Positions 15,516 to 25,021 of a stretch of DNA of 49,161 bases are shown piece by piece. The position numbers were made by a program, and so were the translations under genes. The notes under the pieces are model-generated. The model was given only the letters and a program-made list of their open reading frames with translations. It searched no databases and was not told where the DNA came from. Every line of letters starts with the position of its first letter. The first letter of the stretch is position 1. This DNA is from Rikenellaceae bacterium (GTDB taxonomy: Bacteria > Bacteroidota > Bacteroidia > Bacteroidales > Rikenellaceae), in contig JAJBVT010000018.1 in assembly GCA_020859685.1 (NCBI GenBank), positions 1 through 49,161 of the forward strand, in the 5' to 3' direction.

Positions 15516-17762
15516 TTATACAATCTGCTGTGTCCGCTGGATTATCATATCCTGCCACTCCTTACACAACGTATTGAACCTTGCCGACCACCCTGCGACC
15601 CGTACCGGGAGGTTCGGGTACTTTTCTGGATGCATCTGGGCATCGATGAGCGTGGCGGTATCCACCACGTCTATGTGCATATACCACCCCTTTTTCTGCC
15701 GGAAGGTTTTCGCCAGCCCTACCAGTGCGGTGATACCGTTATCGCCTTTCAGCGAATCGGGAAGCATCTTCAGCTCCACCGTGGCCCCGCATACGCTCTT
15801 GGTAAAGTCCATCTTGCAATAGGAATTGAGCACAGAGATCGGTCCCTTCATGTCCGAGCCGGGCGTGGGCGAACAGTTCGTAGCCAGTATATCGCCGACA
15901 CGGCTGCCCTGCGGGGTGGCGCATCGGGCCATCCGCCAGTCTATCTCTCGGCCGAATGTGCTGATACCGCACGGACGCTTAACCCCGGCACGGTCCTTCA
16001 CCCGGCCTACAATCTCCGTATAGTCGTCGAACACGCTGACCATCATTTCATCGCTCTCGGGATTGTCGTTGCCGTAGAACTCGAAGCGGTTCTTTATCAG
16101 GCGGCGTAGGCCTTCGTTGCCCTCCCAGTTGCCGCGCAGGATTTCCGCGAACCGGTTCAGGGAAATGTAGTTTTCCTCGAACACCAGTTTCTTCAGCACA
16201 TATAGACTATTGGCCGTATCGGTCACGCCTCCGTAATGGATACCGTTTACGGTATATTTGGGACCCCGCTCGTTATAGCCCTTACCGCTTTCGATACACC
16301 CTTCCACAAACATCGAGAGTAGCGGCTGGGTGTTTTCATGGTCGAGGAAGTGGTGGTCTATACGGTCCTGTATTTCGTTGACGTCCTTGGCAAGTTCGGC
16401 AACAAATGCGTTATAAAGCGAGTCGAAGTCGGGATATTCCACATGGTCGTTGTCATAGAGGTGGAGCGCCCGGAACAGGGAGGGCATCATATCGGTAGGC
16501 GTGTAAATAAACGCCGTCTTACCCGGTACGAGGATTTCCCAGCAGCCGTCGTTGGTAAATTCGCGCGCCTCCTCGAGCGGATAGCCGAATTTAACCATAC
16601 CTTCGATGGCAACGTTTTCGTTGTATAGCGAAACGATACCGCCGCCGAACCTCTGCACCTCGGCTATTTTCCGGTAGAGCCGTTCGGGGGTCTTGTCACC
16701 GACCCTAACCGCAATAGGAAAGTCGCTGATATGCAGCTCTTCCACAACGTCGAGCACCAGATAGGTGACCGGATTCGTAACTTCGTTACCGTCCTTGTCG
16801 ATTCCACCTAAAATTATATTCTGATAGAACTGTGCATCGCCCGTAGGATTGGACTCGCCGATCCACTCGGTACCTTTTATCCAGAAATGGGCCACCAGCT
16901 CCCGCGCCTCGTCGAGCGTAATGGTACCGGCTTTCAGGTCCTTTTCGAGGTAAGGCCAGAGCATCTGGTCAATCCGGCCGATACCGGACCAGTTGCCCAT
17001 TATGCGCTGGAAGGCATATATAGACCAGAGCGACTGCACGGCTTCGCGGAAATTTTCCGGTTCGTTCTCCGGTACCCTTTCGAGGGTGTCGATTATGTTC
17101 TGGTAGAAATTTTTCTCGCCCGAGGGGGCGTTGCGCCTCATCTCTTTCACAAGGTCGATATTCCGCTGCTGCCAGATTGCGGCGGCGTCGAGGCACATAA
17201 TCATCGAATCGAGCAGATCTTTACCGTGGCTGTCCAGCCCACCGCGCGAAAGCCGCTCTTCAATTTCGGCCCGCAGCCCCTTGTAACCGGTGTGGAGTAC
17301 CTTACCGAACCCGACCGTTATATGGCTTACGGAACTGACACCCAAAAGCGGAACTATATGCTGCGCACCCTCGCGCAGGGTGGCGGAACCTACGATAAGC
17401 TCCCCGGGCAGAATCCTCAACGGGGCATGACGGGCCACGCTCAGTGCGGCCAGCCCGTACTTGACACTGCCAGACAGAGTAGGATCGTTCCGTTCGGGAA
17501 ATTCCCAGGAAGCCGGTGAGAGGTTCCTCCCATGCTCGCCGGACAACCCGAGCCTTGCAAGGTGATGGGTAATGGGGTCAAGCCTGGACGGCCTTTCGGG
17601 CTGCCACGGGGCGCTCCATTTCGGAGTGGTTTTACCGGCTTCGGCCGGCGCGGGAGATTCGGATGCGAATGCTTTGGCATTAAGGCCCAGGAAGAGTGCT
17701 CCGAGGCCGAGTGAAGACCTTTTGAGGAATTCACCACGTGAGATGCGGTCGTTCATTGACAT
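15516..17762 (-). CDS. Glycyl radical enzyme (pyruvate formate-lyase family) with a Tat-like leader
   Basis: Oxygen-sensitive radical enzyme of 748 residues. The glycyl radical motif RVAGWSARF is near the C-terminus (Gly724). The active-site loop is NDGCWE with thiyl Cys407 and Glu409, in the GCxE form of diol dehydratase, decarboxylase and lyase members, not the CC pair of true pyruvate formate-lyase. The Trp in GCWE differs from the common GCVE, and I cannot assign a substrate. The N-terminus is SRGEFLKRSSLGLGALFLG followed by AKAFASES, which looks like a twin-arginine leader in which the second Arg is Gly. Such a leader is unexpected for this enzyme class. An iron alcohol dehydrogenase lies just upstream on the same strand and the activase is divergent beyond it. 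An internal promoter precedes the gene. Confidence 0.88.
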   Translation of the reverse strand: MSMNDRISRGEFLKRSSLGLGALFLGLNAKAFASESPAPAEAGKTTPKWSAPWQPERPSRLDPITHHLARLGLSGEHGRNLSPASWEFPERNDPTLSGSVKYGLAALSVARHAPLRILPGELIVGSATLREGAQHIVPLLGVSSVSHITVGFGKVLHTGYKGLRAEIEERLSRGGLDSHGKDLLDSMIMCLDAAAIWQQRNIDLVKEMRRNAPSGEKNFYQNIIDTLERVPENEPENFREAVQSLWSIYAFQRIMGNWSGIGRIDQMLWPYLEKDLKAGTITLDEARELVAHFWIKGTEWIGESNPTGDAQFYQNIILGGIDKDGNEVTNPVTYLVLDVVEELHISDFPIAVRVGDKTPERLYRKIAEVQRFGGGIVSLYNENVAIEGMVKFGYPLEEAREFTNDGCWEILVPGKTAFIYTPTDMMPSLFRALHLYDNDHVEYPDFDSLYNAFVAELAKDVNEIQDRIDHHFLDHENTQPLLSMFVEGCIESGKGYNERGPKYTVNGIHYGGVTDTANSLYVLKKLVFEENYISLNRFAEILRGNWEGNEGLRRLIKNRFEFYGNDNPESDEMMVSVFDDYTEIVGRVKDRAGVKRPCGISTFGREIDWRMARCATPQGSRVGDILATNCSPTPGSDMKGPISVLNSYCKMDFTKSVCGATVELKMLPDSLKGDNGITALVGLAKTFRQKKGWYMHIDVVDTATLIDAQMHPEKYPNLPVRVAGWSARFNTLCKEWQDMIIQRTQQIV

Positions 17763-17860
17763 GACGTGATTGTTTTAGATTAATTATCCGGTGTCTTACC
17801 GCTTGAACCGACGACTTTAAAATATACGACTCCCACAACCGTATATTTACCGGACTCAAG

Positions 17861-17892
17861 CAAATTTAATACAAAAAAGCATTTAAAGCAAA
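17861..17892 (-). promoter_or_regulatory. Promoter of the glycyl radical enzyme gene
   Basis: On the minus strand TTTG (17892-17889) is followed after 20 nt by TAAATTTG (17868-17861), a good match to the Bacteroidota consensus. It lies in the 154-bp gap after the alcohol dehydrogenase gene and predicts a leader of roughly 90 nt, so the enzyme gene can be transcribed apart from its upstream neighbour. Confidence 0.65.
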
Positions 17893-17916
17893 TATAAACG
17901 CCCCAAAAAAGCCTCT

Positions 17917-19089
17917 CTAAAGTGCAAGGGAGTATATGGCGGCAATGTCTTCTGCTGAGAGTTTCATGAAATTTCCTACCGTGCCGCGCCCTTCCACACA
18001 GCGGGCTGCCATCTGCCCGATACGGTCGGACCCGACACCCGCTTCGTGCAACCGGACGGGCAGGCCCATCCTGCGGTACCACCCTTCGAGGCGTTCGATC
18101 ATCTCGGCGACGAGGGCGTCCGCATCGTCCAGCGGCAGTGACACAGAGAACACCCTAAGGGCCAGTTGTACGAACTTGTCACGGTGCGCTTTATTTACAT
18201 ACTTCATCCACGCGGGGAATACTATGGCAAGGCCCGCACCGTGGGCGATGTCGTACATGGCGCTCAACTCGTGTTCGATATCGTGGCTGGCCCAGTCGCC
18301 GATACGGCCCGTACCCAAAAGGTTGTTGTGGGCAATGGTACCGAGCCACATTATTTCGGCCCGTACATTGTAGTCGCAAGGATTCTTAATTGCGAGGGGA
18401 CCGTTCTCCAATACCGTCCGCATTGAGGCTTCGAGCAGCCGGTCGGTGAAATCCACATGCGGCGTACGGGTAAAATAGCGCTCCATAAGGTGGGCGAGGA
18501 TATCCGAACAGCCGTTGGCAATTTGGGCGGGCGGCATCGTAAAGGTCACCTCCGGGTCGAGAATCGCAAACCGCGGCACCAGATATTCGCTGCCTATATA
18601 CCTTTTATAATTGCCCTCTTCGTTGGTGATTACCGAACTGTCGGATGATTCGGAACCCGCGGCGGGTATCGTCAGCACGACGCCCAACGGAAGCGCCCCC
18701 GCCGGGGTCAGGCTCCCGTCCATGTAGTAATCCCAGATATCCCGTTTGCAAACCACACCGGCGGCTATGGCCTTGGCGGAATCTATGGTGCTCCCCCCGC
18801 CCACTGCAAGTATGAAATCGATACTCTGCTCACGGCACAGTGCAATACCCGCGCGCACAAGCGACAGGCGCGGGTTGGGTTTCACCCCGCCCAGTTCCGT
18901 AAACCAGAGTCCCGCGCCGCGAAGCGAATCTACGACCTTGTCGTACAGCCCGTTCCTTTTTATGGAGCCGCCGCCGTAATGCAACAGCACGCGCTTAGCT
19001 CCGCAACTCTTTGCCAACCTACCCGTTTCCGACTCCGTATCCTTACCGAATACTATCCTCGCGGGGTTGTAATATTCAAAATTCACCAT
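17917..19089 (-). CDS. Iron-containing alcohol dehydrogenase, BDH/YqhD-like
   Basis: NAD(P)H-dependent reductase of aldehydes to alcohols. The 390-residue protein begins NFEYYNPARIVFGKDT, typical of the butanol dehydrogenase/YqhD branch. It shows the nucleotide motif GGGSTIDSAK, AAGSESSDSSVI, and metal-binding residues in NGCSDILAHLMERYF, IAHNNLLGTGR and YDIAHGAGLAIV. The neighbouring glycyl radical enzyme could supply an aldehyde that this enzyme reduces, the same logic as glycerol or propanediol dehydratase paired with a diol/propanol dehydrogenase. The pairing is inferred from position only. Confidence 0.92.
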   Translation of the reverse strand: MVNFEYYNPARIVFGKDTESETGRLAKSCGAKRVLLHYGGGSIKRNGLYDKVVDSLRGAGLWFTELGGVKPNPRLSLVRAGIALCREQSIDFILAVGGGSTIDSAKAIAAGVVCKRDIWDYYMDGSLTPAGALPLGVVLTIPAAGSESSDSSVITNEEGNYKRYIGSEYLVPRFAILDPEVTFTMPPAQIANGCSDILAHLMERYFTRTPHVDFTDRLLEASMRTVLENGPLAIKNPCDYNVRAEIMWLGTIAHNNLLGTGRIGDWASHDIEHELSAMYDIAHGAGLAIVFPAWMKYVNKAHRDKFVQLALRVFSVSLPLDDADALVAEMIERLEGWYRRMGLPVRLHEAGVGSDRIGQMAARCVEGRGTVGNFMKLSAEDIAAIYSLAL

Positions 19090-19221
19090 AAAGTATCCCT
19101 TTCGTTTGTTTCAGATTACTCGATTTGTTTTTAATTAACTCCGATATATCAAATAACACGGGTTAAACCGGTCCCGAATCGTGTAAATGTGGTATTTTTA
19201 TTTCAAGAAACACCTTTTACT

Positions 19222-20130
19222 ATGGATTCCGACACAGGTATCATTTTCGATATTCAGCATTTCTGTACCCATGACGGCCCGGGTATAAGGACCACGGTAT
19301 TTCTGAAAGGCTGTCCGCTCAGGTGCGTCTGGTGCCACAACCCCGAATCGCAGGGGTTCGGCCCCGAAATTCTCTACCACGCCGCAAAATGCGTCGGGTG
19401 CAACGCCTGTGAGCAGGCCTGCCCCCATCGTGACAGCCATGCCATCCTTGCCGATGCCAATAGGCGCAAGAGCCTGTGCCGGGGTTGCTCGCTCTGCCGT
19501 GAAGCATGCCTTTACGGCGCGCTGGAGACGGCCGGAAGGAGAGTGACGGCTGCCGAAGTAATCGAAGAGGTTGCCAAAGACTCCGCCTATTACGAAAACT
19601 CGGGCGGCGGGGTGACCCTCTCCGGAGGGGAGGCGCTCGCCCAGCACGGGTTCGCCTGCGAAATACTCCACGGTGCCAAACTCCGCGGTATCCACACGGC
19701 GGTCGAGACATCCGGCTATTGCCCGGAGCACCACCTGTTGAAACTGGCCCCGGTCACCGACCTTTGGCTGTGGGACGTGAAACTACTGGAGCCAACCCTT
19801 CACCGCCGGCTGACCGGTGTGGACCCCGAACTTATCACGGCCAACCTCGTAACCCTTTCCCGCACCGGCGCACATATTATCCTGCGCCTACTGTTCATTC
19901 CCGAACTGCATGGTAACGACAGCTATATCGGCCAACTATGCGACCTTATCACCTCTCTCGAAGCCGTTCCCGGAATCGAAGTAATTCCTTACCACAGGCT
20001 GGGCCTTTCCAAACGGGCAAAACTGGGCATCGACTCCGGTGAAGGATATTACCGGGAACCCACGCAGGAAGAACTTACCGGTTTCAAAGAACGTCTCGAC
20101 CTCGCGTTGAGCGCCCGGCGGAGTGGGTAA
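19222..20130 (+). CDS. Glycyl radical enzyme activase (radical SAM)
   Basis: Generates the glycyl radical on its partner by reductive cleavage of S-adenosylmethionine. The 302-residue protein (start MDSDTGIIFDIQHFC; a GTG at 19189 is less likely) has the radical-SAM motif CPLRCVWC (CxxxCxxC) and the typical HDGPGIRTTVFLKGC approach. A ferredoxin-like insert carries CVGCNACEQACPH and CRGCSLCREAC, two extra [4Fe-4S] sites, as in activases of dehydratase and decarboxylase type enzymes. TLSGGEAL and ETSGY are also present. It is divergent from the dehydrogenase gene and lies about 1.5 kb from the enzyme it presumably activates. Confidence 0.93.
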   Translation: MDSDTGIIFDIQHFCTHDGPGIRTTVFLKGCPLRCVWCHNPESQGFGPEILYHAAKCVGCNACEQACPHRDSHAILADANRRKSLCRGCSLCREACLYGALETAGRRVTAAEVIEEVAKDSAYYENSGGGVTLSGGEALAQHGFACEILHGAKLRGIHTAVETSGYCPEHHLLKLAPVTDLWLWDVKLLEPTLHRRLTGVDPELITANLVTLSRTGAHIILRLLFIPELHGNDSYIGQLCDLITSLEAVPGIEVIPYHRLGLSKRAKLGIDSGEGYYREPTQEELTGFKERLDLALSARRSG

Positions 20131-20723
20131 GCAAGTGGGGTGTGTACATGTCCCTCGTTACCGGTCTCGCCACTCCCCATGTCCGCCCACTGTTTCCGGT
20201 GCAAGTGCAGTAACTTCGCCCGTTCGGGTTTCCAAAGCCGAAACTACTTACCGCACCACACCTACCTCACGGAAATAGAGGAGCAGGCCAGATATCGCAT
20301 GGATTGTGTGGGATCAATCCACGGTCCACCGGCCTTACTCCAGCCCCCTACAATTGAATTGCATGTTATATCTCGGTTGCGGTCCCTTTTCTGTACCGTA
20401 AGAAAATCGTCCGTCCGGTGTCGTCATATTACCTTTATTGTAACGGGTACATACCTCCAGCAAACCCGACCGGGGATAACAAACCGACTGCCGGCAAAGC
20501 CTTACTGCGGGAATTACCGTGGGTTCTGTACGGTGGGTTTTACTGATTCAAAATTACGGGGAAGGCCGCGGGGTACTTCCCGCTTATTATCCATTTTTTA
20601 ACTCATTTGTTGCGGTGAGCGCAAGAGACTGTGCCTACCAAAGGGGGAAGACTGGAATATGGCAGACATAGGTATGATTGCCATTCTTCATAATCGGACC
20701 GGGCCGACCGCATAAACCAATTT
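20131..20723. other. Non-coding region between the activase and HTCS genes
   Basis: A 153-codon plus-strand frame (20140-20601) runs here, but its composition (many Cys, His, Arg and Pro, no domain) reads like chance. I saw no RNA gene, strong terminator or repeat. Confidence 0.5.
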
Positions 20724-23700
20724 TCAGACGGATTTTTTATAATCCTTCGGGCTTACGCCGAACTGCTTTTTGAAGCAGAGCGAGAAATGGGAATGGGTAC
20801 CGAAGCCCAGCATATCGACAATCTCGGCCACGCTGTAACTACCCGTCTTTAACAGTTCGGCAGCTTTATTCAGTTTATACACCCTGACGAAATCGAGCGG
20901 CGACTCTCCGGTAAGGAATTTGATTTTACGGTAGAAACTCGTCCGGCTGAACGCCATCTCCTTGGCTATCGCATTGATATTTAGGTTGACGTCCGACAAG
21001 TTATCGTCGATAAGTTTGTAGAGCTTGCCGAAAAATTTCATATCGAGTTCGTTGAGCGGCATTTTGCCGGGTCCTTCCCCCGCACCGGTCCCGGTATCAC
21101 CGGGCGGGCCGGGTGCCCGGAGCATCATTTTCTTGAGCCGCTCTATATTCAGGAACATATTAGCCACCGACATCCGTAAGATTTCGGGGTTGAAGGGTTT
21201 GTTTATGTAGGCGTCCGCACCAGATTTATATCCTGCTATATGGTCATCTTCCAGAGTTTTGGCCGTCAGCATAACAACCGGTATATGGCACAGGTCCGGA
21301 TCGTTCTTGACGGCCGAACAGAAATTATAGCCGTCCATACGGGGCATCAGCACGTCACTGATTACCAGATCCACCCTGTCGCGGCGGCATATATCGAGGG
21401 CCGCAGCCCCGTCCGGCGCTTCGAGTACACGATAGGCTTCGTCGAATATCGACCGGAGAAACTCCCGTAACTGACAGTTATCCTCGGCAATAAGTATCGT
21501 CGGCAGTTCGGGTTCCACCGACTGGGTATCCGACCCAACGGAGTGCTCCGTTACGGTTTCCGCAGCCCCAAAGTCCGCGTGCGGGTTCGATTCTTCCGCG
21601 GCAAATTCCCCGTCACTGTAATACCCTTTATCACAGGGTAGCGCGAAGCTGAATACCATTCCGCCGCCGTCCCTTCTTTGTGCCGAGATGTAGCCTTTAT
21701 GCACATCGGTAAGGGTCTTGACATAGTGCAGGCCGATACCCTGACCCGGTATATTCTTCGAAAGTACATTATCCCGCCCCAACCGCATATAGCGGGTAAA
21801 AAGGTCGGGCATCTCCTCCTCCTTAATGCCTATACCAGTATCGCTCACCCTGACGTACAGACAACTTCCCTGTACCGTAGCCAGGCCGAACTCTTCCGGA
21901 AGAGATTCTTCAACCGCCATTTCGATCAGCACGTTACCGCCGGACGGCGTGTATTTCAGCGCGTTCGACAGAAGGTTTCCCACTATTTTACCCAATTTGT
22001 CCCCGTCGATATAACCCGGTCGAAGGGACGGTGAGGCCACGAGACGAACCTCGATGTTTTTCTCCAGTGCGAAATAGGAGTAGTTCTGGATAAGTTCCTG
22101 TGCGATAGCCAGCGGGTCGGTCAGCGAGACGGCGAGCGACATGGTGTCGCTCTCGATCTTTGCGAAGTCCATCAACTGGTCGAGCAGGCGAAGAAGTTTA
22201 CCCGTATTACGGTCTATAAGGCCGAGCAGTTTGCCGCGCCGCGGCTCCTCCGGATTCCCGGCCACAAGTTCCTTTATCGGGCCGTATATCATGCTCACCG
22301 GTGTTCTAAGCTCGTGCGATATATTGGTAAAGAACCGTATCTTCATCTCGGCCAACTCCTGCTCGTAGAGCCTCTCTTTTTGCAAGATTGCGAGCCTTTC
22401 CCTTCCAATCCTCGTATTGGTATATATCCTCAGGTAGAGCAGCATGAGTGCAAGGCCGATTATAAAATAGGCCATGACGGCCGCGGTGCTGAGCCAGGGG
22501 GCCGCCACAACACGGACAGCAAGAGTCGTAGCCCCGTCGCCCCACGTTCCGTCGGTGTTTTGTGCCCGCACTTCGAACAGATACCGGCCGGGCGAGAGAT
22601 TCGAATAGGTGGCGCGGCGGTAACCGTTCACATAGTTCCATTCCTCATCGAAACCCTGTAACCGGTATGCATATTTTATTTTCTGTGACGTGCCGAAATC
22701 TATCGCGCAGTAGTCTATACTGAATACGTTCTGGCGGTGTTTCAAGGTAATGGAGGAGGTATGCGAGATATGTTTCCCGAGAACACCGTCCGCATCGCCG
22801 GGGCGGACGCTCCGGTTCAGAATCTTCAGATCTTCGAGCACCACTTCCAGCCTCTTCGCTGCCCCGGTTACTTCCGACGGGTCGAAATATGTCAGACCGT
22901 GGTTCCCGCCGAAATAGATCTGCCCGTAGGCCGAACGCAGGACCGCCTTCTCATGGAACTGGTTACCACCCGTACCGTCGTATTCGAAATAGTTGAATAT
23001 CTTGTCGTTGGTTGCGTCATATCGGGTAATGCCCTGCGAGGTGCTCATCCATACCGTGCCGCGGGCATCCTCCGTGATGGCGATGACGTCGTTACCGGGC
23101 AGCCCCGTGTCGGTGGAGAAGGCGCGGAAGGTTCCGGACGAGGTTTCGTAGCGTGCAGCCCCGCGCCCGTAGGTACCTATCCATAACTCCGAGTCGTCGT
23201 TTTCATAGAGGAATATAGCCCGCTCGGTAAAGCGTTCCAGACCGGCAACCGTAGGGAACGGACGTATCTCGAAGGTACCGGGTCGGGCAAGGTAAAGCCC
23301 GTCGTCATAGGCCGAAAAAAGCATTTCACCCGACCGGAGTGCAATAATCCGTGTTATATTATTCCATGTCCCGGGAAGCGGTAATCGGAAAGGCTCCGGT
23401 GGTGAGCCTTCAGGAAATATATAGATGCCGTCCGTCGAAGAGCCTGCCCATATCCGGCCCTGCCCGTCTTCGGCGAGGGTGACGATGTCGGAAAGCATAT
23501 CGTAAACCTTGAAACTCCGTATAGCTCCACCGTCCACCGTGGCCATCAGAATATATTTATCGAACCCGAGCCACAGCCTGCCGCTGGAATCCACCAGAAT
23601 TGACTGCACGAAGTGGCTGTATGCTTCACGGAACGGCGCGAAATTGAGTTTATCGTAATTTACCGAGCGACCGTTCTCCGTATCGAACCAGATTAGCCCG

Positions 23701-24794
23701 TGGTACCTTGTACCTATCCACAGGTTACCGCCCGGGTCTTCCGCAAGGCATGTTACGAATTTACCTTCGGTGAATCTGTTAAGGGCGGCATTGCCGTTGA
23801 ACTTCCGGGCAGCATCTAGTTCCACGGTGTAACCCTTATCGAACGTCCCGAGCCACAGGTTGCCGTCGCGGTCCCGGAAGCATACGGTGTAGTGGCACGA
23901 TGGGTCGTTTCCCGGGTCGGGACGGTCTGCCGGGCCGAAGGCCCCGGTGCGGAAATTATAGAGGAAAAGACCGTCGTTCTGGGTACCAATCAGAAGGTTA
24001 TCCGGGTCGGTCTCATGGAAGAAGGTGATTTGCAGCCGGGAGACCACCTCCGCATATCGCTCGTTAAGCTCGCATCTTTTCAGCCGGTTACTCCACGGCT
24101 CGAGAGCGACGACACCCTGATTGCTGCCGAACCAGATTTCGCCCGTTCTGGTCCGGTAACTGCACATTATATCCAACCCCGCAGGCGTGGCTGCGGGTAC
24201 AATCGATCCGAGATTTTTATCCAGATGGTAGATGCCCTGCCCGTTTCGACCGCCGATCCATAACTGCGAATACTCATCGGCAATCATTGTCTGCACGATG
24301 AAACCTTCGGTGCCACCGATTACGTCCATAACAAGTTCCTGCCGATATATCTCCTTGACGCCGTTGTTACCGCACACCAGCAAACGCCCGTCGAACTCCA
24401 GAAATCCTTCCTCGAACGATGCCCGAAGAGCAGGGTCGCGGTATCCGACCCGGTCGAAAGAGCCCGAAGAGGGATTGTAACGGCAAACCCCCTTGTCCGT
24501 GGCTATCCACAAATCCCCGCTACCGTCCACGAGAAGAGCCGTAATAAGGTCTGAAGGCAGGCTGTTTTCATCGTCCCTGTCGTGGAAGAAGTGGATGTAT
24601 TCGTAACCGTTGTAGCGACACAGACCTTTGGCCGTACCTATCCACATATACCCGTCCACGGTCTGCGCGAACGCATTTATATGCCGGTTCGGGATATTGC
24701 CGTCGGGAATATAATTCATTCCGGGGGCGCAGATTGCCGGAAAGGCGACCGCAAGAAACAGCATCAAAGACGAAAGTAATTTTTTAGCTGGCAT
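20724..24794 (-). CDS. Hybrid two-component system regulator (HTCS) of the polysaccharide locus
   Basis: Single-protein sensor, kinase, receiver and activator that switches on a PUL when an oligosaccharide binds in the periplasm. The 1356-residue protein has a signal peptide (MPAKKLLSSLMLFLAVAFPA), about 650 residues of two-component propeller repeats (DGYMWIGTAKGLCRYNG, GDLWIATDKGVCRYNP and more), a Y_Y_Y domain (YRLQGFDEEWNYV), a membrane helix at about 765-788, HisKA with phospho-His827 in ISHELRTP, a HATPase domain (GNLLSNALKY), a receiver with phospho-Asp1147 in VISDVLMPRMDG, and a C-terminal AraC-type DNA-binding domain (about 1245-1356). It is divergent from the hydrolase/SusCD genes it is expected to control. 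Confidence 0.95.
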   Translation of the reverse strand: MPAKKLLSSLMLFLAVAFPAICAPGMNYIPDGNIPNRHINAFAQTVDGYMWIGTAKGLCRYNGYEYIHFFHDRDDENSLPSDLITALLVDGSGDLWIATDKGVCRYNPSSGSFDRVGYRDPALRASFEEGFLEFDGRLLVCGNNGVKEIYRQELVMDVIGGTEGFIVQTMIADEYSQLWIGGRNGQGIYHLDKNLGSIVPAATPAGLDIMCSYRTRTGEIWFGSNQGVVALEPWSNRLKRCELNERYAEVVSRLQITFFHETDPDNLLIGTQNDGLFLYNFRTGAFGPADRPDPGNDPSCHYTVCFRDRDGNLWLGTFDKGYTVELDAARKFNGNAALNRFTEGKFVTCLAEDPGGNLWIGTRYHGLIWFDTENGRSVNYDKLNFAPFREAYSHFVQSILVDSSGRLWLGFDKYILMATVDGGAIRSFKVYDMLSDIVTLAEDGQGRIWAGSSTDGIYIFPEGSPPEPFRLPLPGTWNNITRIIALRSGEMLFSAYDDGLYLARPGTFEIRPFPTVAGLERFTERAIFLYENDDSELWIGTYGRGAARYETSSGTFRAFSTDTGLPGNDVIAITEDARGTVWMSTSQGITRYDATNDKIFNYFEYDGTGGNQFHEKAVLRSAYGQIYFGGNHGLTYFDPSEVTGAAKRLEVVLEDLKILNRSVRPGDADGVLGKHISHTSSITLKHRQNVFSIDYCAIDFGTSQKIKYAYRLQGFDEEWNYVNGYRRATYSNLSPGRYLFEVRAQNTDGTWGDGATTLAVRVVAAPWLSTAAVMAYFIIGLALMLLYLRIYTNTRIGRERLAILQKERLYEQELAEMKIRFFTNISHELRTPVSMIYGPIKELVAGNPEEPRRGKLLGLIDRNTGKLLRLLDQLMDFAKIESDTMSLAVSLTDPLAIAQELIQNYSYFALEKNIEVRLVASPSLRPGYIDGDKLGKIVGNLLSNALKYTPSGGNVLIEMAVEESLPEEFGLATVQGSCLYVRVSDTGIGIKEEEMPDLFTRYMRLGRDNVLSKNIPGQGIGLHYVKTLTDVHKGYISAQRRDGGGMVFSFALPCDKGYYSDGEFAAEESNPHADFGAAETVTEHSVGSDTQSVEPELPTILIAEDNCQLREFLRSIFDEAYRVLEAPDGAAALDICRRDRVDLVISDVLMPRMDGYNFCSAVKNDPDLCHIPVVMLTAKTLEDDHIAGYKSGADAYINKPFNPEILRMSVANMFLNIERLKKMMLRAPGPPGDTGTGAGEGPGKMPLNELDMKFFGKLYKLIDDNLSDVNLNINAIAKEMAFSRTSFYRKIKFLTGESPLDFVRVYKLNKAAELLKTGSYSVAEIVDMLGFGTHSHFSLCFKKQFGVSPKDYKKSV

Positions 24795-24825
24795 AGGTCG
24801 GTAGCGGGATAAGGCTCCCCGGTAA

Positions 24826-24856
24826 CAAAATTAGTCAATTACCCCGGACGGCAAAA
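24826..24856 (-). promoter_or_regulatory. Promoter of the HTCS gene
   Basis: On the minus strand TTTTG (24856-24852) is followed after 18 nt by TAATTTTG (24833-24826), an excellent match to the Bacteroidota consensus. The -7 element ends 31 nt before the ATG. Confidence 0.75.
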
Positions 24857-24988
24857 CGCACGAACGCGGTCTGGATAAATCGAGATAAATTTTGAAACAA
24901 AACGGTTAAACGGCCGGTAAAATCCGGGGACGAAACAATTTCGGTAACTTTTGGGAATATCCCGCTAACCGATCGAAGGGGTTTCGGA

Positions 24989-24996
24989 TAGTTTTG
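24989..24996 (+). promoter_or_regulatory. -7 element before the GH78-like gene
   Basis: TAGTTTTG matches TAnnTTTG and lies 25 nt upstream of the ATG at 25022. No -33 TTTG lies at the right distance, as expected if an activator such as the HTCS is required. Confidence 0.45.
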
Positions 24997-25021
24997 GAGC
25001 AAATGCTAAATTAATCCGAAC

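Noticed and set aside
15516-17762. True pyruvate formate-lyase (pflB)
   Set aside because: The active site has GCWE with one Cys, not the adjacent Cys pair needed for pyruvate cleavage.
20140-20601. 153-codon ORF after the activase
   Set aside because: No leader, domain or coding-like composition; many Cys, His and Pro as expected from chance translation.
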